Below are positions 42,395-52,967 of a DNA stretch of 64,000 bases, one piece after another. This DNA comes from Aaosphaeria pasadenensis (lineage: Eukaryota; Ascomycota; Dothideomycetes; Pleosporales): positions 496,001 through 560,000 of the forward strand of contig JAKLMB010000024.1 in assembly GCA_022813625.1 (NCBI GenBank), given 5' to 3'. Numbering within the stretch: position 1 is the first letter of the stretch; every line of letters begins with the position of its first letter. The position numbers were made by a program, and so were the translations under genes. Below the pieces are notes generated by a model. That model worked only from the letters and a program-made list of their open reading frames with translations, had not been told where the DNA came from and did no database searches.

Positions 42395-45300
42395 TGAATC
42401 TGGGAGGAAATTGTGTTTATAGAAGGTGTGGGAAATGATCTGGTGAAGCAAGAGATGATGAGTAGAGAAATGAGAAACGGCCAGTAGAGGCGAAGAAGTA
42501 TGATATATGCGGAAATAACAGTAGAATGCGCGGCTCCGAGAGAATGCGATGATGCAGGTTCTTTGTCTGAAGGATCTGAGATGAGGCCAAGAGTCTGGGA
42601 TGAGTGAGGGTGAGGCAGGGTTAGTGAGGGAGGGAGGGAGGGTGGGGATCATCTGCACGAAAAGTCAAGCGCGAGAAACGACTTATAGCATCAACGCTCC
42701 GGCCCGTGTATGTAGGATTGGCGCTTACGCGCTTCCGCGCGCCAGAGGATTCGCAGCAACGAATCAGCGAATATAAAGCGCTAAGCGACGGTCCTTAACC
42801 GCGCGGAAATCCTGAAGTTTGCCTAGGTAAGCTGACATTAAGTGGCAATGTTGGCCACATCCGTATTGAACGCTTCCACACTGAGCTATAACCTAGAGGG
42901 CTGTGCAAGGACAAAGGCTCGGGGAACGCGTGCACCCGGTGAGCGTCATAGGAGGGAGCTGGTGCCTCATCCAAGACATGCTGGCCACGTTGCATGGTGC
43001 CTCCCATCGTCCGTAGATTCCGAACTCTTACAGGCTATCTATCGTCGAGCAATAGCACAGAACTAGGAAAGAACTGACCATGATGAGTTCTAAAATATAG
43101 ATAGACGATTCTTTGTGGCTACACATTTCACCTAACAGCTGGATTCATTTGACAGGTTGGTTGCTGGAATATATCATAGGGATCAAACAATCTACACACA
43201 GATGTGTATGGAAATCTGATAACCTTGATGACATTGACTATGCTGCCAAGACTGCCCCCCTAGTAAGTGAAGCCAGCTAAGCTTATCCACTCCGCAATCG
43301 CAATGGATCTCACACATATGTGCTGAATTACAAGGCAGCAATTGGCTGGACGATCAGTGGTGTGATCGTGGGGAGACTAGAGATATCAAAACATTGTGGC
43401 GCCGTGTGCCGATCTTTGTTGCTCTGGCGCCTGCACGCACAGCCATCACAGATCTGCGCAGAAGTTGACTGGCTGGAAGAGCCGCCGCGCCTAGGGGTTA
43501 TACCCAATCGTAAACTGTCTCTCACATACTAATCATACGATTTGGAATGGTTTATAATAGGACCTTTCCTATCTCCTGATTGTCAATATGGATTGAAGTT
43601 CTGATAGCCTCGAGCTAAATCGTTAGTTTACAAGACAGGGGTTGGGTCCCAGACGTTAAACCAATTAGATTCGCCTACGCAAAGCCTCTATGGAAAACCC
43701 ATCCTCCAGCATTACAACGAGAAGGAAAGTTTGTCACAGAGTACACTTTGATATCATGTTGTTGGAACTATTCGTTGCTGAATTTTAATAGGGACCTTTG
43801 ATAACAAAGGCGATTTATCTACAGCTTAATACACAGAGCTATACCGTACCATAAGCTGTTTGCCTCATTCTCTGATACGAAAATCGTTCCTTGCGTGGAG
43901 CAAGCTTCCGAAGCATTGCTAGCCTTGGACAAATGCACAATTTTCGAAGAAGTGAGAGTTCAAGAGAGGGGGGCATTATCGCGCGCAGGCATAGGGTCCA
44001 GATCTAATGCTCAGAGTCACGTTTGCCGAACATCTAGATTATCGTTGTGTAGCTTCACCAGACACCTCGGCAGAATATGATCCAGCGGCGAAATCACTAC
44101 CCAGGCTCAGATGCTCACGGTTGAGAAAGATCTATACACCATGCAAAGCTCTGCTTTTGGTCGTTGAATGCAGTATCCCGTAAAGTCCATGGGTTGGGAG
44201 CATGCACCTTAAAAGTAGTTGCGGCCCTCCTATTCCTGTGGTAGAGGAAGAAGACAAATTCAACTCCCATAAGAGTTAGCCCGACGACTCGCCAACGATG
44301 ACACCGAGAATTTGTCCTGTAGATGAGATAGACGATGGCGACATTGGGACAGGTGATGTCTCGGTAGCAGAGGGCGAATTTGGTGGTAATAGGTACATTC
44401 GGTCGTAGCCATCACCGCAGAGGCTGTATGTTTTAGGGTTTAAAGGACCAAAAGACTCGAAAACGGACCATGTATTGTAAACTGAGTAGGTCCCAAGTCC
44501 ATTTGATCATAGAGTCATCAGGATGGCCTCTTAAAGAGAAGTATATTCCTACCACTGAATTATTCGAGTAGCGGCTGGATATGAGCCTGGTAGGTGCGTT
44601 GCAAGATGTGCTAGCTACACTGTAGCACCGAGCGTATCTTGATCGAGTCGCCTTCAACACAATATCCTGTGGTCTTAGAGTTGGCTTGTTTCTGCACTAT
44701 ATCTCAGTAGCCACCTCAATAGTCACCTCAGGCTACCGCATTCAATGCCCCTTGACTTTGTACCCAGACCCTATATTGATTATTACTATATCTTGTATGA
44801 TGAATCGAGGACTAATCGTTAGGCTTCCAGGCAAGTCTTGAGTGAGGAGTCTCTGTGTGGAAATACTCTTAATAAATCTATATTTGATTGATAAATTAAA
44901 TCGCACAGCTATAATAGGTGTGTAGTAATTGACTGTTGAAAGAACCTTCACCTATATAAGTCATATAATCATAGTTCAATTCTCATAAGTCAAATATATG
45001 AATTACAATGTTTTCTGCTAGTTCATAATATGAGAGCCCTTCCAGGTTTACTCGTAATATAGTAAGCTTTAACTCTACTGTCCCAGAAAGCTTTACTCTG
45101 GCAACGTACGACAGCTCTACTTATTGTTACTCAGCGCATGCAGGGCAGCTACTAATTATAAGTATGCTCTTTGTTCTCGCGGGAAGCTTGCAATAGCTCG
45201 TCGATGGTGTCAGATACCTGATACGTTCTGGTTAGTCGGGTCCGACATGATCGAAGTGAGCTGGCTACTGAACATAGTCGGGCCGCCGGAACTAGTAAAT

Positions 45301-45540
45301 TTCGGGAACACATAGTAATTGCCAGAGACTTGAGGTGCACAATTTCAAGTTAATGAACTATGATCGATATTTATGATTCCATTGCTAACTTCTATGGCAA
45401 CCACCAACAGCGCCCATAGACTCAGCGACAAAGCTACTTGCACAATCAGTCACAAAACTTGTTTGTACCAGGTCAGGCCACACTCACGAACTGTCCCAAC
45501 TTCTTGTCACTTGTCATATGGAACCGTATCGCAGAGCTGC
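42395..45540. other. Gene-poor accessory DNA
   Basis: 3.1 kb without a supportable gene. The part at about 44740-45060 is AT-rich with TA-dense steps. A 75-codon minus-strand frame at 44433-44660 has no recognised family. A minus-strand TATAAA (about 42412-42418) may serve the type B gene. Confidence 0.45.
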
Positions 45541-45726
45541 TCAGCATTGGCATTGAAGCCGAATAGGAAATAGTACGCGGCAAGTTCCAGGGCATTTCTC
45601 CTGGCAAGCAGCGATAGTACCAAACATTATTTTGCCACAATTCGCCTCGTCCTTCTGGGCAGCGGGCAAAGCTACCGCACAGGCAGTTGCCGCAAAGAAG
45701 ATAGTGAACAACTGGCTGAGCTGCAT
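45541..45726 (-). CDS. Small secreted cysteine-rich protein
   Basis: 61 residues, single exon. The N-terminal ~20 residues are a strong signal peptide (MQLSQLFTIFFAATACAVAL) with probable cleavage near ALPAAQ. The mature part of ~40 residues has six Cys at 30, 41, 45, 49, 59 and 61, spacing x10, x3, x3, x9, x1. A TATATAAA box lies 148 bp upstream on the same strand, and the start is followed by normal codons. Size, signal and even Cys number fit fungal effector-like or antimicrobial peptides. C-x3-C followed by a later C-x-C, with Gly two before Cys49, is the order of the cysteine-stabilised alpha-beta (defensin) fold, but the loop between Cys45 and Cys49 is shorter than in known fungal defensins. 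Role not known; no toxicity can be inferred from this alone. Confidence 0.7.
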   Translation of the reverse strand: MQLSQLFTIFFAATACAVALPAAQKDEANCGKIMFGTIAACQEKCPGTCRVLFPIRLQCQC

Positions 45727-45873
45727 CTTGATCCAACAAAAATGAGGTAAAGTGAAGAAGAATGTAATAATTGATTTTGGGTGACTTGAGGTAGCTTGTT
45801 GTTTGTAGAGTATGCTCTGCGAGGGAGGTTGTTAGTAGAACAGTAAAATGATACATCAATGAACAATGCAGTA

Positions 45874-45881
45874 TTTATATA
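45874..45881 (-). promoter_or_regulatory. TATA box of the small secreted protein gene
   Basis: TATATAAA on the minus strand, 148 bp before the start codon, with a plausible ~115-nt leader. Confidence 0.55.
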
Positions 45882-45969
45882 TCCTGAGATTGTATATCCT
45901 GCGCATAGATGGTTGCGGACAAAATTCTACTCGTCATAAGCTCCCAGATTGAGTAGTTGATAACTACGA

Positions 45970-46275
45970 GGTAGGATCCTTGCCTACCGTACCCTGTAAA
46001 GTGTCGGATCAGATAAAAATTTGTGTCGCGGGGCCGTGTCAATCTTTTCAGAATGCGGCGACGATACGAGGAAGTTCAAGATTAAGTATGCAATAGGGTT
46101 AACACAGAAAGGTTATCTTGGAAATAAGCCGCTATAATTGGCAGTTCATAACATCCTTGTCGCCTCTACCTTGCGAAATGTCGGATCAGATAAAAATCGC
46201 GCTGAGGGCCCTGGTCTAAGTCTACATATGGAAAACGCAGCAACAGTTCAATGCAGTATGAGGTCAGGCCCTTGT
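45970..46275. repeat. Diverged direct repeat around TGTCGGATCAGATAAAAAT
   Basis: Two units (about 45985-46100 and 46170-46265) share TGTCGGATCAGATAAAAAT, then GGGCC, a GCGGCGA/ACGCAGCAA block and GTTCAA-AGTATG in the same order. About 185 bp apart, in gene-free DNA upstream of the secreted protein gene. Confidence 0.65.
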
Positions 46276-47040
46276 TTCCCATTGTTATGGAGGCATTGTT
46301 CTGGCCAAAGATGATGTGTGAAATTTGACGAATACAATCCCCGTACGTTGGTTTTGATCCCATGCGTAAGTCAGCAATACGAATACTATTAGGTAAAGGA
46401 TCCAGGTATGATAGGTTCGGCCACCTGCACGTCCTATCTGAAGTGTTCCGCTATTAACTACTTGTTTTTCATTGAATTAGAAGAGGTGGTACATTTGTAT
46501 GTACAGAAACCACGCGGCCGAAGGCAACTCGAGATACTCAAGATCCCACGTTCGTATCTCGGCATCGTATTTGATCTAGTTTTCTTCAATCTTACTTCAT
46601 TCATAATCAGCCGAGCAATCTTGATTGCATCTCAGATCCTAGTCGAGAGGAGAGAGGGCGCGTAGTCAATGGTTGATGTCACTTGAACACTACAAGGTAA
46701 GGATCATAATTCCAAAGCTCATTTACCCGGCCATATCTACGCAACCAACTATACAGTGTAGCGTGAAAGGAACATACAGGGCTAAGCGCGATGTGGTGTC
46801 GCAGAGACAATATGTGAGAAGCCCATGGAAAGAGATACTGTACTTCCCCAGCCATGCATTACGCTCGGTACTGTTTTCGTTATGTCCGCCGAGCTTCCTT
46901 CCTATAAACGCCTTAGATACACGCATCTCCTTCCTATTCATATACCAATAACCTGACCCTAGCTTTGTCGTGAAGCCTACCCCAAACATGACAAGAAAAC
47001 AACCAGAAGGAAAAGGGTATCATCCGGTGAGCCTAATAGT
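46276..47040. other. Gene-free end of the accessory block
   Basis: About 770 bp up to the stop of the TACC gene; no gene supported. Short frames at 46408-46665 and 46673-46951 have no family signature. Confidence 0.45.
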
Positions 47041-49662
47041 TCACTCTCCGTTCTTGCCGCCGCCCATGCGTTCGATATTGCTCATGAGCCGGGATTTGTT
47101 GCTTCCCGATGTGCTCCTGCCAAGGGCCGATCCGGATGGTCCCTTGAAGCCGAAGCCACCGCCAGGCGCTTTGAGGCCGCTTGGTTTGGGAACACCCGTT
47201 GTTGCAGGTTTGGCAGACGCACCACCCATGGCACCTAGACGATCGCCCATTGCTGATGTGGGCCTTCCTCCGCCGAGTGCGGACTCAGGACGAGAAATTG
47301 AGGATACGGGAGCGCCCCCAGCTAGGAAGCCAGTGCTCCGCATCGATGGTGCAGTGCGGTTGTTAGCAGTGGATGTTGGAGCGGGGGCAGAGGGAGGCGC
47401 GCCACCGAGGTGCGATTTACGAAGTTCCTCTTGTTGGATCTCGCCCATCTTCTCTCCACAGAGAGCAAGCATTTGTTCCGCGGCAGCGACAAGCTCGCCC
47501 TTCTCGACACGTTCGGCCTCGAGATCTTGCATGAGTACATCCTGTGACTTGCGGAGACTGGAGAGTTCTGATTGAAGACCAGCCAGCTTAGCCTTCAAGT
47601 TTTCGATCTCCGCTTTTTGGGTCTCAATCGTCTTGAGATCCCCCGCGTTTGATGTGGGAGGAGTGGCAGTCGGGACCCCATCTTTCGATTCGGCAAACTC
47701 TGGGGGAACGACTTTCGAGAACGTGTCATCTCGTTTCTTCTCTGCCTCTTCGACCTGTCGTTCTAAACGGATGATCTGGACACGCAACTCTTTGCACCGT
47801 TCATCGGCCTTCTTCTGATAATTTTCCTTGAGAGCCTTGATCTTCTTCTCGTGCTTGGCCTTGTATGCAGTGTGCAAATCGCGAGCGACGTCATTAACCT
47901 TCTCGGCAATTGCAGCTTGGCATTCAATCTCCGAGTAGACCTTCTTGTTCTCGTCATCCTCAGGACTTAGAAAGGTGGTCATGTCGACATTCTTGCTCTC
48001 AGCCTCAATAGCACGAGTTTCGAGTTCAGAAGCATGTGCCTCAGCCTCTTCAGCGCGCTTTTCGGCCTCTGCGAGACGGGTGAGTAGCGCATCGCGTTCC
48101 GTGTCGTTGCGTGCAAGTTCTGACTGAACATCCAGCAAAATCTTCTGAACTTCCTCACCCTTCTTCTTCCAATCTTCCATTTGAGCTTCTGCGTGTTCAC
48201 GCGCACTCCGCTCGTCCCGAAGTTGCTCTTGAGCTTCGCCGACTCTCCGTTCTGCACCAGAGATCGCCTTAACAAGTGAATCGACCTCGGCTTCTTTGCC
48301 AGATAGAGAAGCCGTGAGACTCGAGATTTGAGATTGCATGGTTGACTTCAAACTCTCAAGCTCCCGAATGGTGACCGTTGGGACGGATCGAGGCGTGGGA
48401 GGTGGAGGCAGTTCAAAGTCCAAGAGATTGAGAAGCTGCCTGTTCTGTGACGGTGTTGCTGGTACCTGAGCCGAGCTTCCCTTTGCTGGTGACCGCTGGT
48501 TCTGAATATATGAAAGGAGGTTTGGTTCTGTACTAGATTTGGTAGGGGACGTCCGGCCACGAGAAGGAGAAGCACGACGAGAAACGGAGAAAGCCTCGAT
48601 TTGGGCAGTGAAATCAAGCAACAAATTAGTAGTATCGTTGTCCTTGTGTTGGCGGCGAGGTGTCGGAGATGGTGTGCGCTCACTGCGTTGAACAGTAGAT
48701 GGGGTCATCTGTGCACGAGCACGCGGAGTTGCCTGTCGCTGTTAGTATGCAAGGGGATTAAAAGCGATGATGCTGCATACCGGGTCGTACAACCCTTTCC
48801 TGGTGGGGCTCTTGTTCAGACCTGCAAACTTGGTCATATCCAAGTTGGGCATCTCCGAAAATGTGCTGAAACATGTGTCGTCGATATCAGCAGATGTCAA
48901 ATCAGGTCCATCAGGCCCAAATTCGGTGTTATCCATTCCAAACTCGTCGAAGTCGGTGATGTCAGCCTGTGCGTGGTATGTAGTGGAAGATTCGTAGCTC
49001 TCGCTGCGCGATTCCTCAATGCTCTTCATAGCAACAGTCAAGCCCTCATTATCACGGAGTACCGCTTCTGTGTCCATCATCCGAATTGCTTGTGTCAACC
49101 CCTCATTATCACGCAATGCGGGTTCTGAGTATGTAGACCCAATTTGATGCGAAGCAGGGAGACCATCGGGTGTTGTTGATCGGATGGAGCTCGAAAGGCG
49201 CTCTGCAACTTCGGCGGAAGGTGTTCGCGAGAGTTTTATGGGAGATATTTTGCTCGAACGACTGCTCAAGGCAGATTCTGGACGATCTGTCTGGGTCTGT
49301 TTGACTGGCGATGCCTTTTTCGGACTTACACGCGCGTCTGACGTGCTGAACGAATCCTCTTCGAAGTCATCGAGCAGCCGCTGAGACGGCGTAGGCTTGA
49401 CTGGGGAGTTGCGTTCTTTCTTTCCAAGGCTTTTTGATGTCGGAATTTTGAAAGCGGACTGTGGTGGGTTCTCGTCGAAGTCAATCAAGGGCTTAGCTGG
49501 TGTAGGTGCCATTGCGCCTGGCGCAATGTTTTCTTGGTCGCTTTCGATGTGGGAAACAAAGGGCGACGAAGGGGGATCGTGCCAGGTCATATCGTCTTCG
49601 TCAGTAGGGTAGATAGACGCGTTCAGTTTCTCGGGTGATAGCGAAGACATTGGTTCCGCCAT
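47041..49662 (-). CDS. Fungal TACC-domain coiled-coil protein
   Basis: Microtubule-organising protein of the fungal TACC type (Alp7-like), expected at spindle pole bodies and microtubules. Exons 48781-49662 and 47041-48732 (48-nt intron) give 857 residues. The first ~400 residues are disordered, Ser/Pro-rich with many SP/TP sites and SPxK motifs, suited to CDK control. Coiled coil from about 440; the conserved fungal TACC block is near 550-630 (ECQAAIAEKVNDVARDLHTA, YKAKHEKKIKALKENYQKKA), followed by more heptads to about 740 and a Gly/Pro/Ser-rich basic tail. The start MAEPMSSLSPEK is the first ATG after an upstream His-rich frame that is likely 5' leader. The family call rests on the VNDVARxLH-YKxKHExK block; another coiled-coil spindle protein remains possible. 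Confidence 0.75.
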
Positions 49663-50030
49663 TTGAAGATATAGTCGGTGGTGGTGGTGATAGTGGTGGT
49701 TGTCGATGTCGTGGGTCATCGTTGTTCCCTCAATACACAAACCGAAGCGAAGAGGGTTCGGACGCGCGCTTTCGTTACCCTAGCAACCATACACCTTACG
49801 CCTCTACACCAGAACCCAAATCGTGTTAGCGTCATCAGTCACATAGCGGATATTTAAAACATAATTTGGTGAACGTTCGAGGGGTTTTTGTCAAGTGTAC
49901 AGGTATATAAGATCTGAGTGACAGATCAATGTCTAGATCCTCTATATATGCTGGAGAAACTCCTACGACACACGCTGCCCATAAACCCATATGCAAAGAT
50001 TCCTAACTCCCAAATGGCCATGCATGACAA
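49663..50030. other. Short intergenic region
   Basis: Between the TACC start and the VPS9 gene stop; contains a GGT/GGTGAT microsatellite at about 49678-49700. No gene. Confidence 0.5.
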
Positions 50031-52295
50031 TCAATGATTGATAGCTCCCCGCATTGCAGCCGCTAATCTTTGATATTCCTTCAACAACTCATCGACTTCC
50101 TTTATCTTTAAATCCGAAGCATCTTTGACTTCTAAGAATCGTTTGACTGGTGGTGGTGTCTTCTTGAGAGCGTCTAGCGCCGCGATCGCTCGGACGCCCT
50201 TCTCATCGACCTGTGGAACGTCGCCTGGGGTAGAAGACCCTGGTGTAGTAGTTGTGGGTGGTGCAGATAGCTGCTTTGACTGCTCTGTTGAGGGCGTTGT
50301 GATCCCAGGGGTGCTGGCATTGCTGGTCGCTGCTCGCCCAAACCTCGGCAGCACGGTCATATTGGCGAACCTATTCAGCGGATTGAATGAATTGCTCATG
50401 TTGCGAATAGAGTCCACGGCAGATGTGCCGGTCGACACTGGTTGCGGCTCGGTCTTGGCGGTCTGTAGCGGAGAGATTTTGGGTTCGCTCGGCGACAAGT
50501 TGGAAACCATGCGTTTGCCACTTCCAACGGACTGAGCTGAATCTACGCTACGGTCTCGAATCTGCCGCCTACCGGCAAAGAGATCCGTAACTCTGTTCCC
50601 AGCATCCTGGCCTTTTCGAGCCTCACTTTGATCATCCCCAATCACTGAACTTGCTGCACTGACGCTGGCAGCATCCTCCTCTTCTCCGTCGATATGAGGA
50701 GCTGAGCTCACTAGTCTCCTGGCATCGGCGAGCGTTTTCGGGAGTTGGGGTTCCTCGATCATTCCCGGGCTATTCGGATCCCGCTCTTTGGCCCTCCCGA
50801 AGAGGAACTTGAAGCTGTTCTCAAGTGTGTTATTGATAGTGTCGAGCGCTTGATCAGCTGAATCGATTATTGACTCGCGCACGGCATCGGAAGCTGCTTC
50901 TATTTTGGTCGTTTGCGCCTGTATGAGATTGCTCAAGCGACGCTGAGTTTTAGTACCAGGAGATGGCGGCGCCTTGGTTGCGGAATCCTTTGTTGGTGTG
51001 GCTGGTGTTTGCGTCAGATCAGGCACTTGTGATAGACCCAATGGCATTGGTGTGACTTCAGAGCGAGGTGTCGAAGGCCGTGAATTGCTTTTCGCCAAAC
51101 CCGATTGAGTTTCCTCGGCGCGTAAAGATGAGAGATCTACCGTCTCCAAAAACGATATCGCAGCCTCCAGATTGACTAGGCAGTACGCTGTCTCACCGTC
51201 CATTCGGCTGCTCCCACGAAATCGCTGAATGAACTTGAGGTTGCTTATGACGTTAAGATGCTCTGGCGGAGAGGTAATGAGGGTGTAAATCAACGTGGGC
51301 AGAATCTCATCAGCAGAGGAGGATGCGGGGAATATCTTGGAAAGTGCCTCAACAATAGACTTGTGGGCAGCAGTGAGGTGATGCAGCTTCCCCAATGGAT
51401 ACTGTTCGTTGTCCATCTTCTGTATATCTTCCCTGGCACTTGAAAGCCAATCTTTGATTTCACCTTCCCTGTCTTTTGTCTTTGACCTCTCCTCCTCTGT
51501 CAATTCTTCGGCACTCATCAGTAGCTCCTTTAGACCAATGCCAACAAGCGACAGGGCGGCTGTCCTAGATCGGAGCTTCTGGTCTCGTTCCTCATCGTCT
51601 GCACTACGATGCCTGAATATTCTGTCGTAGACCTTTTCGCATACGGCACGCTCGATAGCTTCTTCCAAAGCAAAACGCTTCACTTCCAACATACGCCTAG
51701 CTTTCTTCCGATCGACGATCTCGGTGGCAGTAAGCATCTGCTGCTCGCCAGTTGCATCACTCTCCTTCCGTGCGCCCTTTTTGGGGGGTGCTTTCAATGT
51801 ATGTTCTCGCGAAAGCTTTGAGGACAGTGCAGCGATGTGCGTGTTAACGTGAGAGGAAGCACGTGTATAGAAATCTTGGAAGAGGTCGGATAAGGCATCG
51901 GCGGAGAGTGGGCTGGGATGTACTTTCGCAGACAGCGAGTCGAGAAACCTGTTTATTGTTAGAATCATTGAACCACCGAATGGAGCAGCTCAGCCATTAT
52001 ACCTCTCCGTCAAGCTCCTTATCTCGATGGGAAGCTCCTCGAAGCTATCGGGTACGCTGGGATCTGGGGATTTCTCCTCTTCGTCTTCCTCCCGCGGGGC
52101 GAACACGTCTCCCTCTTCGTGTTCTTCATCTTCATCGTCAGGGAGCAGTTTTTCCTTGAGAGGATCTAAAATGCTAGGAGCTGTTGTTGCCTGCAAGGTA
52201 CTAGCTCTACCCCGGGATGAGGGTCCCTTGGCCTGGGTAGGCTCAAGACGCGTAAACGACTTGGAGGGATGGAGCTGCTTTGGCCTTTCTGGCAT
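50031..52295 (-). CDS. VPS9-domain Rab guanine-nucleotide exchange factor
   Basis: GEF for Rab5/Vps21-type GTPases on endosomes. Exons 52003-52295 and 50031-51948 (54-nt intron) give 736 residues. N-terminal ~90 residues: Ser/Arg-rich, then a very acidic stretch (DEDEEHEEGD). A helical bundle starts RFLDSLSAKV and continues through FALEEAIERAVCEKVYDRIF. The VPS9 domain follows at about 290-370: HLTAAHKSIVEALSKIF, then ADEILPTLIYTLITSPPEHL with the conserved Asp and Tyr, and GETAYCLVNLEAAISFLE with the conserved Tyr. The C-terminal ~350 residues are Ser/Thr/Pro-rich and disordered apart from a short coiled segment at the end. No CUE domain is visible, so it is closer to MUK1-type than canonical Vps9. 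Divergent from ATG15. Confidence 0.85.
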
Positions 52296-52967
52296 TGTGA
52301 TAACTGAATGAAGCTTCAGAAGAAATTCAGGACAAGTCGTAAAATGGTAGGCTCCGATAATCAGAGCGGCCAGGTGGTAATTGTTATTTCGTCATGCGGC
52401 ATTTGTAGTAGGTGGAGCATTGAACGTAAGCCTTGGACAGAGGATTGGCCGTGGAGAGCCGGGAACGAGCTCGTTAAGCTAGGAGGAGAGAGGCATTCGA
52501 GGAGGGTACTTTGAAATTATGGGAATAGGAACCATCCAGTAAGTAGGTGGTAGTAATCGGATACGTAGTCCAGTAGTCCAGTAGTCCAGTAGTCCAGTAG
52601 CGAGTGTGATAGGTGGTGTGGGCGTAAGTGTGTATGTGTATGGTGAGCTGCATGTGTTTCGTGTCCCCGCTCTCTCTTGTCTATCGGCCGTCTAGAGCTT
52701 CGGATTCAGGCTAAACCAAAACCGGATGTCCGCATGCTATCTCGGATCGGATCAACATAAGGGACGTGCGGGTATCCACTGGATAGCCGCACATGACGAT
52801 GAACCAGTAGGCAGTCGTCATAGCATACTCGCATACTCTCATACATAACATACTCAACATCCCCTGCAGGTCACTCCGGACATCCAACAAACAACACGAC
52901 ATCATACCCAAACCCAGACGCGTCTTTGTTTCTATTTTGTCTGATATTCTCCGTCATACTTATCGCC
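52296..52967. other. Divergent promoter region (VPS9 GEF / ATG15)
   Basis: 670 bp between divergent starts; contains the TAGTCCAG tandem array. No gene. Confidence 0.5.
52566..52600. repeat. TAGTCCAG tandem repeat
   Basis: Four perfect 8-bp units plus a partial fifth, inside the shared promoter region of the VPS9-domain gene and ATG15. Confidence 0.9.
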
